A stretch of DNA of 64,000 bases from positions 1 to 64,000 of the forward strand of contig JAEDDH010000009.1 of the NCBI GenBank assembly GCA_016293845.1, written 5' to 3'. The position numbers were made by a program, and so were the translations under genes. Of this stretch, positions 18,201 to 26,968 are shown in pieces (positions within the stretch are counted from its first letter, which is position 1; every line of letters begins with the position of its first letter). Source of the DNA: Bacteroidales bacterium. GTDB lineage: Bacteria > Bacteroidota > Bacteroidia > Bacteroidales > UBA3824. Under the pieces are notes generated by a model. The model saw only the letters and a list, made by a program, of their open reading frames with translations. It was not told the DNA's origin and ran no database searches.

Positions 18201-20134
18201 TTGATAATAATCCTGTTCCCATTCGTAGCGTATCTACATCGCTGATTTCGCAGATGATACAGTATAAAACGCTTGTGCTTGGCGGCAACAATACTGGCAT
18301 TGTTAAGTTTGATGGCAACGGTTTTGAATTACTTAAATCCACTCCTTCGTCGGTGCTCTCGTTGGCTAATTTGGGCGACAATTTGCTTGTGGGCATGGAA
18401 GAGGGGCTTGGTATTTATACGCCTGATGGGGAACTAAAGATTTTTGATATTCCATCGTTACCGTCAAGCGCCATTACTTCGATACTTCCTGCACGAGATA
18501 AGGGGTATCTGTGGCTCGGCACCAACAAGGGTTTCTGTTATTACAATATGCCCGAAAATCGTGTTGAGTTCTCCGTTTACGCCAACGACGGACTCCCTGG
18601 TAGCGAGATTGTTACAAACGGACTTTTGTTAAATAAAAAAGGTGTGCTCTATGTTGCCACATTCCACGGTGTTTCATCGTTCGACCTCAAAAAGGGAAGC
18701 AACGAGAAGTACGTGCCTCAGTGCCGTTTAGAGAATATCTTGCTCAACGGTGTACCTTTCGACCGCAGTCGTAATGTATTTAGCCACAACGAAAACAACC
18801 TTCAATTTGAACTTGCAGGACTTTCGTTTAAAGACGAAGCCTCGTTGGTTTACGAATTTTATATGAAGGGTCTCGACAACGACTATGTGGCTTCTCTCGG
18901 CAAAGAACACCGCGCCAATTATCAAAACCTACCTCCCGGCAAATACGATTTTGTGTACCGCGCCAAAGGCAAAGATGGTATTTGGTGTTATTCTAATTCT
19001 TATAGTTTTGAAATCAAGCGTCCGTTCTACCGCAAGTGGTGGTTTATGCTGCTTTTGGTGTTAACGGTTTCGGCGGTGGTATATTTTATCATCAAACTCC
19101 GTGAGGCTCAACTCCGTATGCGCAACCAACATTTGGAACGTATGGTAACCGAGCGTACCTCCGAAATTCGCAAGCAGAAGGACGCTATTGAGCAGAAAAA
19201 CGCCGAACTTGAAACTCAGCGAGAAGAAATTCTTCAACAGCGTGATGCCATCGAGGAGAAGAATCTTGCTCTCGAACAGCAGAAAAACGAGATTCTATCG
19301 CAGCGCGACGAGCTTGAAGTGCAGAAGAATATCGCTACTCAACAGCGCGACGAAATTGCCCATCACCAAAAGGAGATTATGGACAGTATCTACTACGCTA
19401 AACGTATTCAAACTGCCCTTCTGCCTATTTCTACCAACATTGCCAAGGTGCTGCCCGAACACTTTATTTTGTTCAAACCGCGCGATATTGTCAGCGGCGA
19501 TTTCTATTACTTTAAGCACCTCAACCATTACGCTGTAATTGTGGCTGCTGATTGTACAGGACACGGCGTTCCGGGTGCGTTTATGAGTATGCTGGGCTCG
19601 GCTTACCTCAACGAGATTATTGTAAAATATCAAGACGAACTAAATTCAGGTCATATTCTCGACCTCTTGCGCACATATATTATCGAATCGCTCCATCAAA
19701 CAGGTCGTTTCGACGAGGCAAAAGACGGTATGGACATTGCCCTCTGCGTGCTCGATTTGGATTCGCTCAAACTGCAATTCTCGGGTGCATTTAACCCGAT
19801 GTTCCTTGTGCGAGACGGCGAAATCGAAGAGTACCGCGCCGACCGTATGCCAATTGGTATTCACGATTATGTGGACATTGGATTCACCACCTACGATATT
19901 GATATGCAGCGTGATGATATTGTATACATATTCTCCGACGGTTACGCATCACAGTTTGGCGGCAAAACAGGCAAGAAATTTATGTCGAGCCGATTCAAGA
20001 AACTTCTTCAAGAGATTTCGCCCAATCCTATGGCCGAGCAGCGCGAAATCCTCGACGAAAAAATCGAAACTTGGATGGGTGGTGTTTACCGTCAGGTTGA
20101 CGATATTTTGGTTATTGGATTTAAGATTTCGTAA
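15290..20134 (+). CDS. Giant sensor: two solute-binding domains, Reg_prop propeller, Y_Y_Y, TM, coiled coil, SpoIIE/PP2C phosphatase
   Basis: This 1614-residue protein is read as a transmembrane receptor with a cytoplasmic Ser/Thr phosphatase output. After a signal peptide (1-21) come two family-3 solute-binding domains, about 23-283 (LDEIRRSGVIRVAF) and 305-543 (LDEIMESGKLIVGLRD), each followed by a GVLNKLF/GILDDAF-type end. A two-component-type propeller follows (about 557-1150; YGTDQGLPQEDIMCIFQD, DGFMWFGTQSG, GYLWLGTNKG). Then come a Y_Y_Y domain (about 1169-1242), a membrane helix (about 1250-1271), a heptad-rich coiled coil (1274-1369), and SpoIIE (about 1381-1614) with SGDFYYF, ADCTGHGVPGAFMSM, AKDGMDIALC, FSDGYASQFGG and VDDILVIGF. 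The usual histidine kinase output is absent. The targets are unknown; an anti-sigma-antagonist or SiaC-like phosphoprotein is the family expectation. Confidence 0.88.
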   Translation: MKRFLSLLLILLYAITQTVTARTLDEIRRSGVIRVAFTESGKQTVNYNFAKEFARFLNVDLEIVTISWNEIFSHNGVIPPDYQTNDSISYTPDALRRADFICGTTYIYAWREKFFDFAGVMEVSDLLIVSKRKTKKSLFTNFILPESYHKSDKKLNVKSYKDLKGLRIALLENSSYATNLQKINDLIGGGITIVTTKSEEESQLLARQGKVDGFITVSYLGLQFVNDNQQFKLAFPIAKPDDVGWAVEKGNRSLRTAIDDFFAMMQGSGVLNKLFTSKFGVNYQSYNEIINSYSESIEEMSNYRDLDEIMESGKLIVGLRDREMVYHSSGIKQFNHYLAGEFAKHLGLDFEIRIIPNLSDYFRDSNGEIVRDSSYTPEWFNSIDVACDLLAPIDWRLKKIDIVDVLPTANVVVANKNLDIKNINDLHKLRGVTSKGSVYEEALIDNDITNYYYKEANEFFGEIMSGRADYCIVNFDIYSLPKYPQLESKFVLGEISSVGWGIKKNQPKLRQKILEFLVSASARGILDDAFMEQAGIPYKAAQNHLVAMYQTYQTGYFPFVFYGTDQGLPQEDIMCIFQDNDGFMWFGTQSGAVKYNGRQMVNYTSAPDQLSSNVVFDISQDSQGNIYFATLKGVTCLNPEGKFTQILSDMAFKHIYIDKNDTKYFFGDKRLCTLEADNKTQQLNKRFPTLPDCIHAVAQYKSGRNIFLASPEGLYMINDDNLEQITDKKCYYVFVDEDGTIWLSTTDGIYTGKLSQFLSADINIESLKINQKVGIPESCRVHTIKQNSDGSIFLVSNFEAFQIFSLMQSAIRFDQSIGLKDLKLLSYFEDKEDNYWFGFSGGIQKLTNRSLRNLYPEDLDCYLNNFEEDNLGRIWMAFNNKIYYFQHQLVDFSDNVDGHIVPYVVKVLNGEEIFIADSYGCYLFDCNTLKLKKKLSFKNRIHNLTNVFVSQTGEIFLLTGIDGVVYRITDFDNNPVPIRSVSTSLISQMIQYKTLVLGGNNTGIVKFDGNGFELLKSTPSSVLSLANLGDNLLVGMEEGLGIYTPDGELKIFDIPSLPSSAITSILPARDKGYLWLGTNKGFCYYNMPENRVEFSVYANDGLPGSEIVTNGLLLNKKGVLYVATFHGVSSFDLKKGSNEKYVPQCRLENILLNGVPFDRSRNVFSHNENNLQFELAGLSFKDEASLVYEFYMKGLDNDYVASLGKEHRANYQNLPPGKYDFVYRAKGKDGIWCYSNSYSFEIKRPFYRKWWFMLLLVLTVSAVVYFIIKLREAQLRMRNQHLERMVTERTSEIRKQKDAIEQKNAELETQREEILQQRDAIEEKNLALEQQKNEILSQRDELEVQKNIATQQRDEIAHHQKEIMDSIYYAKRIQTALLPISTNIAKVLPEHFILFKPRDIVSGDFYYFKHLNHYAVIVAADCTGHGVPGAFMSMLGSAYLNEIIVKYQDELNSGHILDLLRTYIIESLHQTGRFDEAKDGMDIALCVLDLDSLKLQFSGAFNPMFLVRDGEIEEYRADRMPIGIHDYVDIGFTTYDIDMQRDDIVYIFSDGYASQFGGKTGKKFMSSRFKKLLQEISPNPMAEQREILDEKIETWMGGVYRQVDDILVIGFKIS

Positions 20135-20169
20135 TTCATTTTTATTAAAATCAGGAAATGAATAGTAAG

Positions 20170-20210
20170 AAAAAACCGTGGTAAAAACTCTGTTTTTACC
20201 ACGGTTTTTT
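20170..20210. terminator. Bidirectional terminator between convergent genes
   Basis: A perfect 19-bp stem (20170-20188 with 20192-20210, core CCGTGGTAAAAAC) with a 3-nt loop, flanked by A6 and T6. It separates the sensor-phosphatase gene from the end of the Ter operon. Confidence 0.9.
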
Positions 20211-20231
20211 GATAACCAATTGTAATTGCGT

Positions 20232-23033
20232 TTATTTCGTAGTCATCCTTTTAACCTCGCCAATGATAATGACGGGAAGGGTTGTTGCGGTGATTATCAG
20301 CCAATCTTTGAAGGTGATATGACAGACATTGAACATTGCCCCGCCTAATTCTACAATCAGGATTTGACCGATGAAAATTACGACTGCAATCATCATAAAT
20401 CCTTTGCAACTGCCAAGATTATGGAACGCTGATTTGCCTGTCATAAATGCTTTGGCGTTGAACATATTCCAAAACTGCAACATCACAAATAGAGTGAAAA
20501 ACAGACTTAACTCGTATGTGCTCAGTCCGTTGTATTCGCCGAAGGAGAATGAAAACAAATCGGTCATTGAAGCAATTTCGGAGTGTTGCATTATTACCAA
20601 AACTCCAAGCAAAATAACAGTAAACAAACCTCCAACACCGAAAATGTTCCACGACATCGGCTTGGAGATAATAAAATCAGTTACCTTGCGCGGCTTGTCG
20701 TTCATTACTGAATGTTGCGGAGGAAGCGATGCCAATGCGATGGCAGCAAAGGTGTCCATTATCAGATTTACCCAAAGCATTTGCGTAACTGTAAGCGGTG
20801 ATTCGGTGCCGATAAATGCGCCGATAAGCACTATCAGACAGGCGGCTACGTTGATTGTCATTTGGAACATTATGAACCGCTGAATGTTTTTGTAGAGCGA
20901 CCGTCCCCACATTACGGCATTGGAAATCGTTGAGAATGAATTGTCTTGAATGGTCATATCAGAAGATTCTTTGGCTACCGCTGTGCCGTCGCCCATCGAA
21001 AGACCAACATCGGCGGCGTTGAGCGCGGGAGCATCGTTGGTGCCGTCGCCAGTGGCTGCCACCACATAATCCTCTTGTTTTAAGAGTTTTACAAGGCGTT
21101 CCTTGTCATGAGGTTTGGCACGTGAGAGGATTTTGAGGTCGTGAATTTTGGGCAAGAGTTGCTCGTCGGTCATTGCGGCAAATTCTGTACCTGTGAGAAT
21201 TGCATTTTCGTTGTCGTTGTCTGAAATCAAACCTATCTGACGACCGATTTCTTTGGCAGTAAGGGAAGTGTCGCCGGTAACGATTTTTACAGCAATGCCA
21301 GCATCGGTACAACTCTTGATAGAGGCTGCAACATCCGGGCGTATCGGGTCGGAGATTGCAAAAATGCCTGCAAAATGTAGATTCGAGCAATTGAGTTTGC
21401 CTTCTATAATTGCATTGTCGCTGTCGCCTAATTCGCAATATGCTACAGCCAATGTGCGGAACGCCTTCGATTGGTATTCGGCAAGTTTGTTGATGTAACT
21501 GTCTTTTTTGTCGGTAGTTATATCCGACATATTGAGCAAAATTTCGGGAGCACCTTTTACGCAAAGCAACTTTTTGCCCAGTACGTTGGATTTTACAATT
21601 GTTGCCATATACTTGTTTTCGGTGCTGAATGGCAGACGGTCTATTATTTCGGTGTTTTCTCTGATATTGAGGTAGTTGACATTTTGGGAATTAAGCCACA
21701 AAAGCAATGCGCCCTCGGTGGGGTTGCCAATGGATTTTATGTTGTTTTTGTCGCTGAAATCGAGGTTGGCTGTGGTATTTGCAGCGATTATTTCATAGAG
21801 CAAATCTGAGTGAATGTCAGACGTTTGACAATCGGCAACTTGCATTTTGTTTTGTGTGAGAGTACCCGTCTTGTCGGTGCAAATCACAGATGCCGCGCCC
21901 ATAGTTTCGCAAGCGTGCATTGTGCGTGGGAGTGTGTTTTCGTTCATAAGTTTTTTCATACTGAACGCCAGCGACAATGTAACGCTCATCGGTAGTCCTT
22001 CGGGTACGGCTACAACTATCAATGTTACTGCAATCATCACAGTATTAAGCATATACGATATAAAATCGAGCCATTCAAAACTGTTGCCTTCGCGGAGGAG
22101 GAAATATGTGATGATTCGTCCAACGAGAATTAGACCTGCAAAAATGTAACTTGTTTTGGTGATTTTGTCTGCCAAATCGTCGAGTTTCTCGCTGAGCGGG
22201 GTAGGGTCGCCTTCGTCAACCTGCGCTGCCTCAAACACTTTGCCGCTTTCGGTTTTGTCGCCCACCTTCTCCACTTCGGCGGTGCAGTAGCCCTCGATGA
22301 TTGTTGTACCCTTCATTATTCGGTCGGAGGGATATGTGGCGTTTTTGTCGAATTTTTCGGGGTCGGTGGTTTTGTCGGCTTGCAATTCGCCAGTGAGCGT
22401 TGATTCGTTGACTGTAAGGTTCAGCGATTCAAGAAGTTTGCAGTCGGCAGGAATTTCCTCGCCTTGCTCCAATATCACAATGTCGCCCACCACAACATCG
22501 CGGCGTGGAATTTGGCAAATATTGTTGTTTCGGATGGTTTTGACAGGAGTGTCGTCGTTGACTTCGTTGAGCGATTGGAATGTTTTTTCGTTTTTGCGTT
22601 CCAAGAAGAACGCCACGCCAGTAGCCAAAAGCAACGCTACAATGATTCCTATTGGCTCAAAAAATGTTGACAATCCGGCGTTGTTCCATTCAAATTCGTA
22701 AATTGAAATGCCCATCGACAGCACAAATGCAGTAATCAGGATTTTGAAAAGTGGGTCTTCAAAACCTCCGAAAAATCCCACTATGGCTATCATAAGCCAC
22801 GAAACGGCTAGCACGGCGGGAATAGCGTAATAGTTGCCGCTGACGATTGCAAAAACGAGCGCACTAATGGTCAAAACTGCCATTGATATTGAAATCCAAT
22901 GTTTTAATACGTCTTTCACCGTGTCCCAAAAAGTCTCCTTTTCGGGCGGTGTAAGCACGTTGACGCCGTGGATTCTGCGGCTTTCAAGCACTTGTTGGTC
23001 TGTTAGACCGGAGTAATGATGTTTGTTTGACAT
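20232..23033 (-). CDS. Calcium-transporting P-type ATPase (P2 type)
   Basis: The 933-residue protein pumps cations, most likely Ca2+, out of the cytoplasm at the cost of ATP. It has the P2 signatures PEGLP in M4 (near residue 343), the phosphorylated Asp in DKTGTLTQNKMQ (near 386), KGAPE in the nucleotide-binding domain and GDGTNDAPAL (near 662). It also has ten-helix topology with a cation ATPase C-terminal region. The N-terminus HHYSGLTDQQVLESRRIHG is the cation ATPase N domain. It starts 8 bp after the kinase gene, so it is the last gene of the Ter operon. TerD proteins bind Ca2+, which makes a calcium pump a sensible partner; the ion itself is inferred. Confidence 0.88.
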   Translation of the reverse strand: MSNKHHYSGLTDQQVLESRRIHGVNVLTPPEKETFWDTVKDVLKHWISISMAVLTISALVFAIVSGNYYAIPAVLAVSWLMIAIVGFFGGFEDPLFKILITAFVLSMGISIYEFEWNNAGLSTFFEPIGIIVALLLATGVAFFLERKNEKTFQSLNEVNDDTPVKTIRNNNICQIPRRDVVVGDIVILEQGEEIPADCKLLESLNLTVNESTLTGELQADKTTDPEKFDKNATYPSDRIMKGTTIIEGYCTAEVEKVGDKTESGKVFEAAQVDEGDPTPLSEKLDDLADKITKTSYIFAGLILVGRIITYFLLREGNSFEWLDFISYMLNTVMIAVTLIVVAVPEGLPMSVTLSLAFSMKKLMNENTLPRTMHACETMGAASVICTDKTGTLTQNKMQVADCQTSDIHSDLLYEIIAANTTANLDFSDKNNIKSIGNPTEGALLLWLNSQNVNYLNIRENTEIIDRLPFSTENKYMATIVKSNVLGKKLLCVKGAPEILLNMSDITTDKKDSYINKLAEYQSKAFRTLAVAYCELGDSDNAIIEGKLNCSNLHFAGIFAISDPIRPDVAASIKSCTDAGIAVKIVTGDTSLTAKEIGRQIGLISDNDNENAILTGTEFAAMTDEQLLPKIHDLKILSRAKPHDKERLVKLLKQEDYVVAATGDGTNDAPALNAADVGLSMGDGTAVAKESSDMTIQDNSFSTISNAVMWGRSLYKNIQRFIMFQMTINVAACLIVLIGAFIGTESPLTVTQMLWVNLIMDTFAAIALASLPPQHSVMNDKPRKVTDFIISKPMSWNIFGVGGLFTVILLGVLVIMQHSEIASMTDLFSFSFGEYNGLSTYELSLFFTLFVMLQFWNMFNAKAFMTGKSAFHNLGSCKGFMMIAVVIFIGQILIVELGGAMFNVCHITFKDWLIITATTLPVIIIGEVKRMTTK

Positions 23034-23041
23034 ATTTATTA

Positions 23042-24538
23042 TTAATTATTTACCAATTGCACAATTACCAGTCTTCCGCCATCTTTTGCCGAAAGAAGTA
23101 TTTTGCGACCTTCGGTGAGGGGAACGAAACCGCCTACGGATATTTGTTTTTTGTTGCCGTCGGCGAGTATCTCGTACATATCGGGAATGCGGCGGTTAAT
23201 CAAAATCCATTGACCGTTGTGGAAATGGAAGTCGCCCGCAGGTTTCTTGTCTTCTGCGGATGTCTTTTCGTTTGCACCGATGTTGCGGTTTACGTGCCAC
23301 ATATAAAGTGTCTGTTTGTCATAGACCATCAGTCGATAATTTTCTGACATAAACCTTCCGTGACTTGGGGCGTAGTAAAAATTCAAAACAGGCAACTGAC
23401 CTTTATATTCCTTGCCACAGAAAGGGCATCTGGGTTTTGTGGTGTTATCAAAAACAAACCAATGAGCCTCGCATTGTGGATTCTGACAAGGTTGCACAAG
23501 GTCGGTGGTTTTTACCAAAGCATCTTCCCATTCTTGTGCGGTAGGACGCGCCGAGGGATTGTGCAGTCCGTCGATAAAAGCACGGTCGAACAGCGGTTTC
23601 AGATAAGGACCGCATATTGTGTAAGGAAGTTTTGATGGATCGCCTTGCGGTAGTTGACTCTTGTCTAAATCGTTGATTTTTACTCGGTTGGTTTTATCGG
23701 TTGGATGCTCTACGAACAAAGCCTTTGCTCCCATTGCCATTTCCTCGTCTTTGGCAGGGTCGAGATCCCAAACCTTGCCGCCACGCAACGGATGACGATA
23801 GAGCAAGTACATATAAATCAATACTGCCAAAGCGTGGAGGTCGGTTAATCTGCTTGGTAGTTTGCGTTTGGGGTCGTCGAGACTAAGTCCTTTGGTTTCC
23901 ATCACTTCGGGAGCGATAAAATCGGGAGTGCCAACAACGTCGGGCGGATATTTGCCAGGAACAACAAGACCATCGTCGTCGATGATGCAAGCGTTTCCAG
24001 ATACTGGGTCAACAAGCACATTATTGTACGAAAGGTCGGAATGAGCCAATCCCGCCGCGTGCAGACGGCGCATTGCCCTTGCTATTTTGATACATACGTG
24101 AATGTGCGATAGCCAAGTGCCCTTTTGGTCGGCAGGCAAAAACTTGTTTCGCAGTTTTGCCGAGGCAAACCATTTGCCGTTTTTCTCTTTGCCATCGAAC
24201 GGGCCGCCTGCAAAGAAGAACTTTTTGTCGTAAAACGGTACTACAACACCTATTTTACCATTCCATTCAACGGTTTTTTCGGGCCAAGCAAAGAGATTTT
24301 TCCAATAACTGCCATCAGAATTTGTTGAGAATATTTTTTCGCGATAAATGCCTACTATGTTTTGCAGACGGTCTTTCTCGCTTGCTTTAAGTTCTTTGAG
24401 TGGCTTTCGGTAAAAGGCTACAACGTATTGTTTTGATGGCGAAAAATAAACATCTTTCATTCCGCCTTGTGCTTTCATTTCGTCGTAAAACTCAACATCG
24501 CTGCCGTCGTTAGCCTTTATTTTAATTATTTGTGCCAT
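23042..24538 (-). CDS. Protein kinase with C-terminal zinc ribbon (TerY-P module kinase)
   Basis: A 498-residue Ser/Thr kinase-like protein. The catalytic loop is HSDLSYNNVLVD (near residue 165), retaining the catalytic Asp and the Asn. The metal-binding loop is IDDDGL instead of DFG, and GTPDFIAPE matches the activation-loop end. The N-lobe is unusual: GGMKDVYF replaces the glycine loop and VVAFYRK replaces VAxK, so the usual lysine position is occupied by Phe/Tyr with a Lys two positions on. Cys pairs (CQNPQC near 348 and CPFCG near 370) form a zinc ribbon. It lies 6 bp after the PP2C gene and 8 bp before the P-ATPase gene. Kinase, PP2C and VWA together match the TerY-P triad described in comparative genomics. 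Confidence 0.85.
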   Translation of the reverse strand: MAQIIKIKANDGSDVEFYDEMKAQGGMKDVYFSPSKQYVVAFYRKPLKELKASEKDRLQNIVGIYREKIFSTNSDGSYWKNLFAWPEKTVEWNGKIGVVVPFYDKKFFFAGGPFDGKEKNGKWFASAKLRNKFLPADQKGTWLSHIHVCIKIARAMRRLHAAGLAHSDLSYNNVLVDPVSGNACIIDDDGLVVPGKYPPDVVGTPDFIAPEVMETKGLSLDDPKRKLPSRLTDLHALAVLIYMYLLYRHPLRGGKVWDLDPAKDEEMAMGAKALFVEHPTDKTNRVKINDLDKSQLPQGDPSKLPYTICGPYLKPLFDRAFIDGLHNPSARPTAQEWEDALVKTTDLVQPCQNPQCEAHWFVFDNTTKPRCPFCGKEYKGQLPVLNFYYAPSHGRFMSENYRLMVYDKQTLYMWHVNRNIGANEKTSAEDKKPAGDFHFHNGQWILINRRIPDMYEILADGNKKQISVGGFVPLTEGRKILLSAKDGGRLVIVQLVNN

Positions 24539-24544
24539 AGTTGT

Positions 24545-25933
24545 TTAGTATAAAATTGCTATTGTTCGGTCATCGTGGTTGCCGGGCGACCAAAAATCCA
24601 ACCAATCAAGTAGTTGTTGAGCCGCTTGTTCGTTGTCGTCGTCAAGGAGTACGGGATGCTCTTTGTTGTCTTGAATTTCTTGGTAGAATTTCTGCCATTT
24701 TTCGGGATTGTTGAGGTTGCTGTCGGTTTCGAACCACGGATCTGAAACTCCATCTGTCATCAGCATCAATGCCGTGAAATCGTCAACAATTCGGAATCTT
24801 AAACGTTTGTAAAGCGATGTAGAATCTTTGAATATTTCAGGCATTGTTAGAAACCGCGTCTGTCCAGCGTATTCGCCTTCGTCGGGAACGCCCAACAAAG
24901 TAGATTTGGGTTGTTCGCCATTTTTATCCTCAGTGTAAAGGCAGATAGCACCGTCACCAACCCAGAATGTGGCTACGAACCATCCGAAATTGAATTTTTT
25001 TGCAATTGCCAAAAGCAAAGTGGTGGCGTATAATTTTGACGCTACTCCTTTGTTGTCGGCTTCGTTGTCGATGGCTTTGTGCGCTTTGAAAGCTGCCGCA
25101 CCAATTATTTTGTAAATGTCGTCGCCAACATATTTTCTTGCCTCCGACTCCGAATCGTCTTTAAATAAATTATATTGTTGAATATTCTCTTCAAATTTTT
25201 CACAGTTTTTGAGTTCGTTAATACAATGATTAACAGCAGTTTCGCAAGCAATTCTTGAACCCTCGCGCGAATATTTCGCACTTCCAGCTCCATCGGCTAC
25301 GGCTATCACATACCAATCGTTTTCGTCGTTGTGATAGAGTTTAAAGTCATCGTCTCGCGGTTTGCCTTCGTTGGCGTGCGAACGTCCCCTTTTAGACGCC
25401 GCAACTATATCTTTGCGCGGTGTTCCGTCTAAGGCGGTTACTTTTACATATTTCTTGTCTTCATTCTTTTTGGGATACTCAATGTCTTCGGGAACGGGTA
25501 AATCTTTCCAAAGGTCGCGCGGGTCGGGATTAATTATCAAGTCGAATTTTTTTTCGAGAGATTTGCCAAGCAAACAACCTTCGTAACGATATTTCATTAC
25601 AAGAGGGAAAGTTCCTGATTTTACGGGAGTTCCGCTAATAATATATCCGTTGTCAGTCTTTTCGGCATTAAGCCCTGTTTCTTCTAATCCTTCGAGCAAA
25701 AACTCGGATACATCCTCTACATTGAATGGTATTTCGATATGGTATCCTTTTTTTACCGAAGCATTAGGAATTGAAAATTTAAGACTGTCAACTTTTGTTT
25801 TTATAATAGTTTCTATGTCCATAATATATTCTGTCCAAAGTTTTGTAACGGCATTGCTCAAAAACTTATCTATCAAGTTTTGAGATACATCGCCACTAAG
25901 TTGTTTGATAGTATCTAATATTTTCTCCATCAT
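24545..25933 (-). CDS. PP2C-family phosphatase with Ig-like N-terminal region
   Basis: A 462-residue protein, presumed to reverse phosphorylation by the adjacent kinase. The PP2C motifs are VIAVADGAGSAKYSREGS (near residue 210), FWVGDGAICLY, LMTDGVSDPW (near 388) and the terminal DDRTIAILY, with the metal-binding aspartates all present. The N-terminal half holds a putative Ig-fold stretch (IPFNVEDVSEFLLEGLEE, ISGTPVKSGTFPL). The start is set at ATG 25933 (MMEKILDTIK), which overlaps the upstream VWA stop as ATGA. The longer open frame running back to 26092 only shadows that gene. Confidence 0.87.
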   Translation of the reverse strand: MMEKILDTIKQLSGDVSQNLIDKFLSNAVTKLWTEYIMDIETIIKTKVDSLKFSIPNASVKKGYHIEIPFNVEDVSEFLLEGLEETGLNAEKTDNGYIISGTPVKSGTFPLVMKYRYEGCLLGKSLEKKFDLIINPDPRDLWKDLPVPEDIEYPKKNEDKKYVKVTALDGTPRKDIVAASKRGRSHANEGKPRDDDFKLYHNDENDWYVIAVADGAGSAKYSREGSRIACETAVNHCINELKNCEKFEENIQQYNLFKDDSESEARKYVGDDIYKIIGAAAFKAHKAIDNEADNKGVASKLYATTLLLAIAKKFNFGWFVATFWVGDGAICLYTEDKNGEQPKSTLLGVPDEGEYAGQTRFLTMPEIFKDSTSLYKRLRFRIVDDFTALMLMTDGVSDPWFETDSNLNNPEKWQKFYQEIQDNKEHPVLLDDDNEQAAQQLLDWLDFWSPGNHDDRTIAILY

Positions 25934-26955
25934 CCTTGTCCTCTGTTTATGTTTACGCCCTCGCTTCCTGCCCTTGCTATTTGTCCTTGCAAACCGCACC
26001 ACGGACATTTTTGCACAGGTTTGTCGCCCATACAAAACACATTGCCACATTCGCATACAAGTAGTGCGTATTGGTTGCCGCAACACGGGCAAACAGGGAT
26101 GCCGTTTAACTTATTAATATTAAATTGGTTGTTAGAATTTCCGTTGGATAGCGATTCGTAAGTTTCGCCGTCGATGGGGTATGCACCTACAAGTTTATAG
26201 TCTATTTGAAAAAAGTTGCCGAATCGTTTGGCGTACTTTACAAGATACTGTTTGCCTGTTTCGGAACATTTGCCACGGATTACGGCAAAGTTTTCGTCTA
26301 ATACACACAGTTCGGAAGTGTCTACTTTTTCGAGGCTGAAACCCGAATGAGGTGCAAGTGCTACATCATCCACACCTTTGTTGCTTACCGACACACTCGA
26401 AGTTCTGATAGAATCGGTAACCCACTTGAAGAATGATTTAAAAGATTCTTGGGTGGTTTCATTTAGCCTTAATACATTGTCGGATAATTTGCCAAGCAGT
26501 TGAGTATTAGTGTTGTCGCCAAAAGAAACCACCACAATGTTGGCGTGTTTGCGGTATTTATTATTCCAACGGGTGATAGCGTAGTCGGGATTGTCGGTGG
26601 GTGTACCGTCGGTAAAGAGAAACACAATCGGTTTCCAATCGCCTTTGCTTTCTGTGGTAGTTTTAACAACGGACTTGTCGATGTCGTCCATCAAACATTC
26701 AAGCCCTTTGCCGAGTGAAGTGCCGCCGCCAATTGGAAATTCAGGCGGATAGAATTTGTATATTTCTGTGAGTGGGGCTATTACCTTGGCCTTGCCCGCA
26801 AAAATGATTATGCCAATATGGACGGTTTCTAATGAGTAAGGGTCGGAGCGGAGTGTCTGAACAAGAGTTCTCATTCCCTCTTGCACTTCTTTTATTGGTT
26901 CGCCCACCATCGATTCGGATACATCGATTAGAAAATATATTGGTAGTCTGCGCAT
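25930..26955 (-). CDS. TerY-like VWA protein with C-terminal metal-binding domain
   Basis: A 341-residue protein with a von Willebrand A domain at residues 1-190 whose MIDAS is complete (D11-S13-S15 in FLIDVSES; TDGTPTD near 115). After a linker region comes a Cys-rich TerY-C domain near 290-325, with CPCC, CECGNVFC and CPWCG. VWA domains hold partners through a bound divalent metal, and in TerY-P systems the protein is thought to scaffold the kinase and phosphatase. It is the longest of three tandem VWA paralogues here and the only one with the zinc tail. Translation is coupled to the PP2C gene by a 4-bp overlap. Confidence 0.87.
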   Translation of the reverse strand: MRRLPIYFLIDVSESMVGEPIKEVQEGMRTLVQTLRSDPYSLETVHIGIIIFAGKAKVIAPLTEIYKFYPPEFPIGGGTSLGKGLECLMDDIDKSVVKTTTESKGDWKPIVFLFTDGTPTDNPDYAITRWNNKYRKHANIVVVSFGDNTNTQLLGKLSDNVLRLNETTQESFKSFFKWVTDSIRTSSVSVSNKGVDDVALAPHSGFSLEKVDTSELCVLDENFAVIRGKCSETGKQYLVKYAKRFGNFFQIDYKLVGAYPIDGETYESLSNGNSNNQFNINKLNGIPVCPCCGNQYALLVCECGNVFCMGDKPVQKCPWCGLQGQIARAGSEGVNINRGQG

Positions 26956-26968
26956 AACTGTTTGAGTT

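Noticed and set aside
25933..26092. N-terminal extension of the PP2C protein to 26092
   Set aside because: The extension lies out of frame over the TerY-C region of the upstream VWA gene and is rich in Arg/Cys without a fold. The ATGA overlap gives a natural start at 25933.
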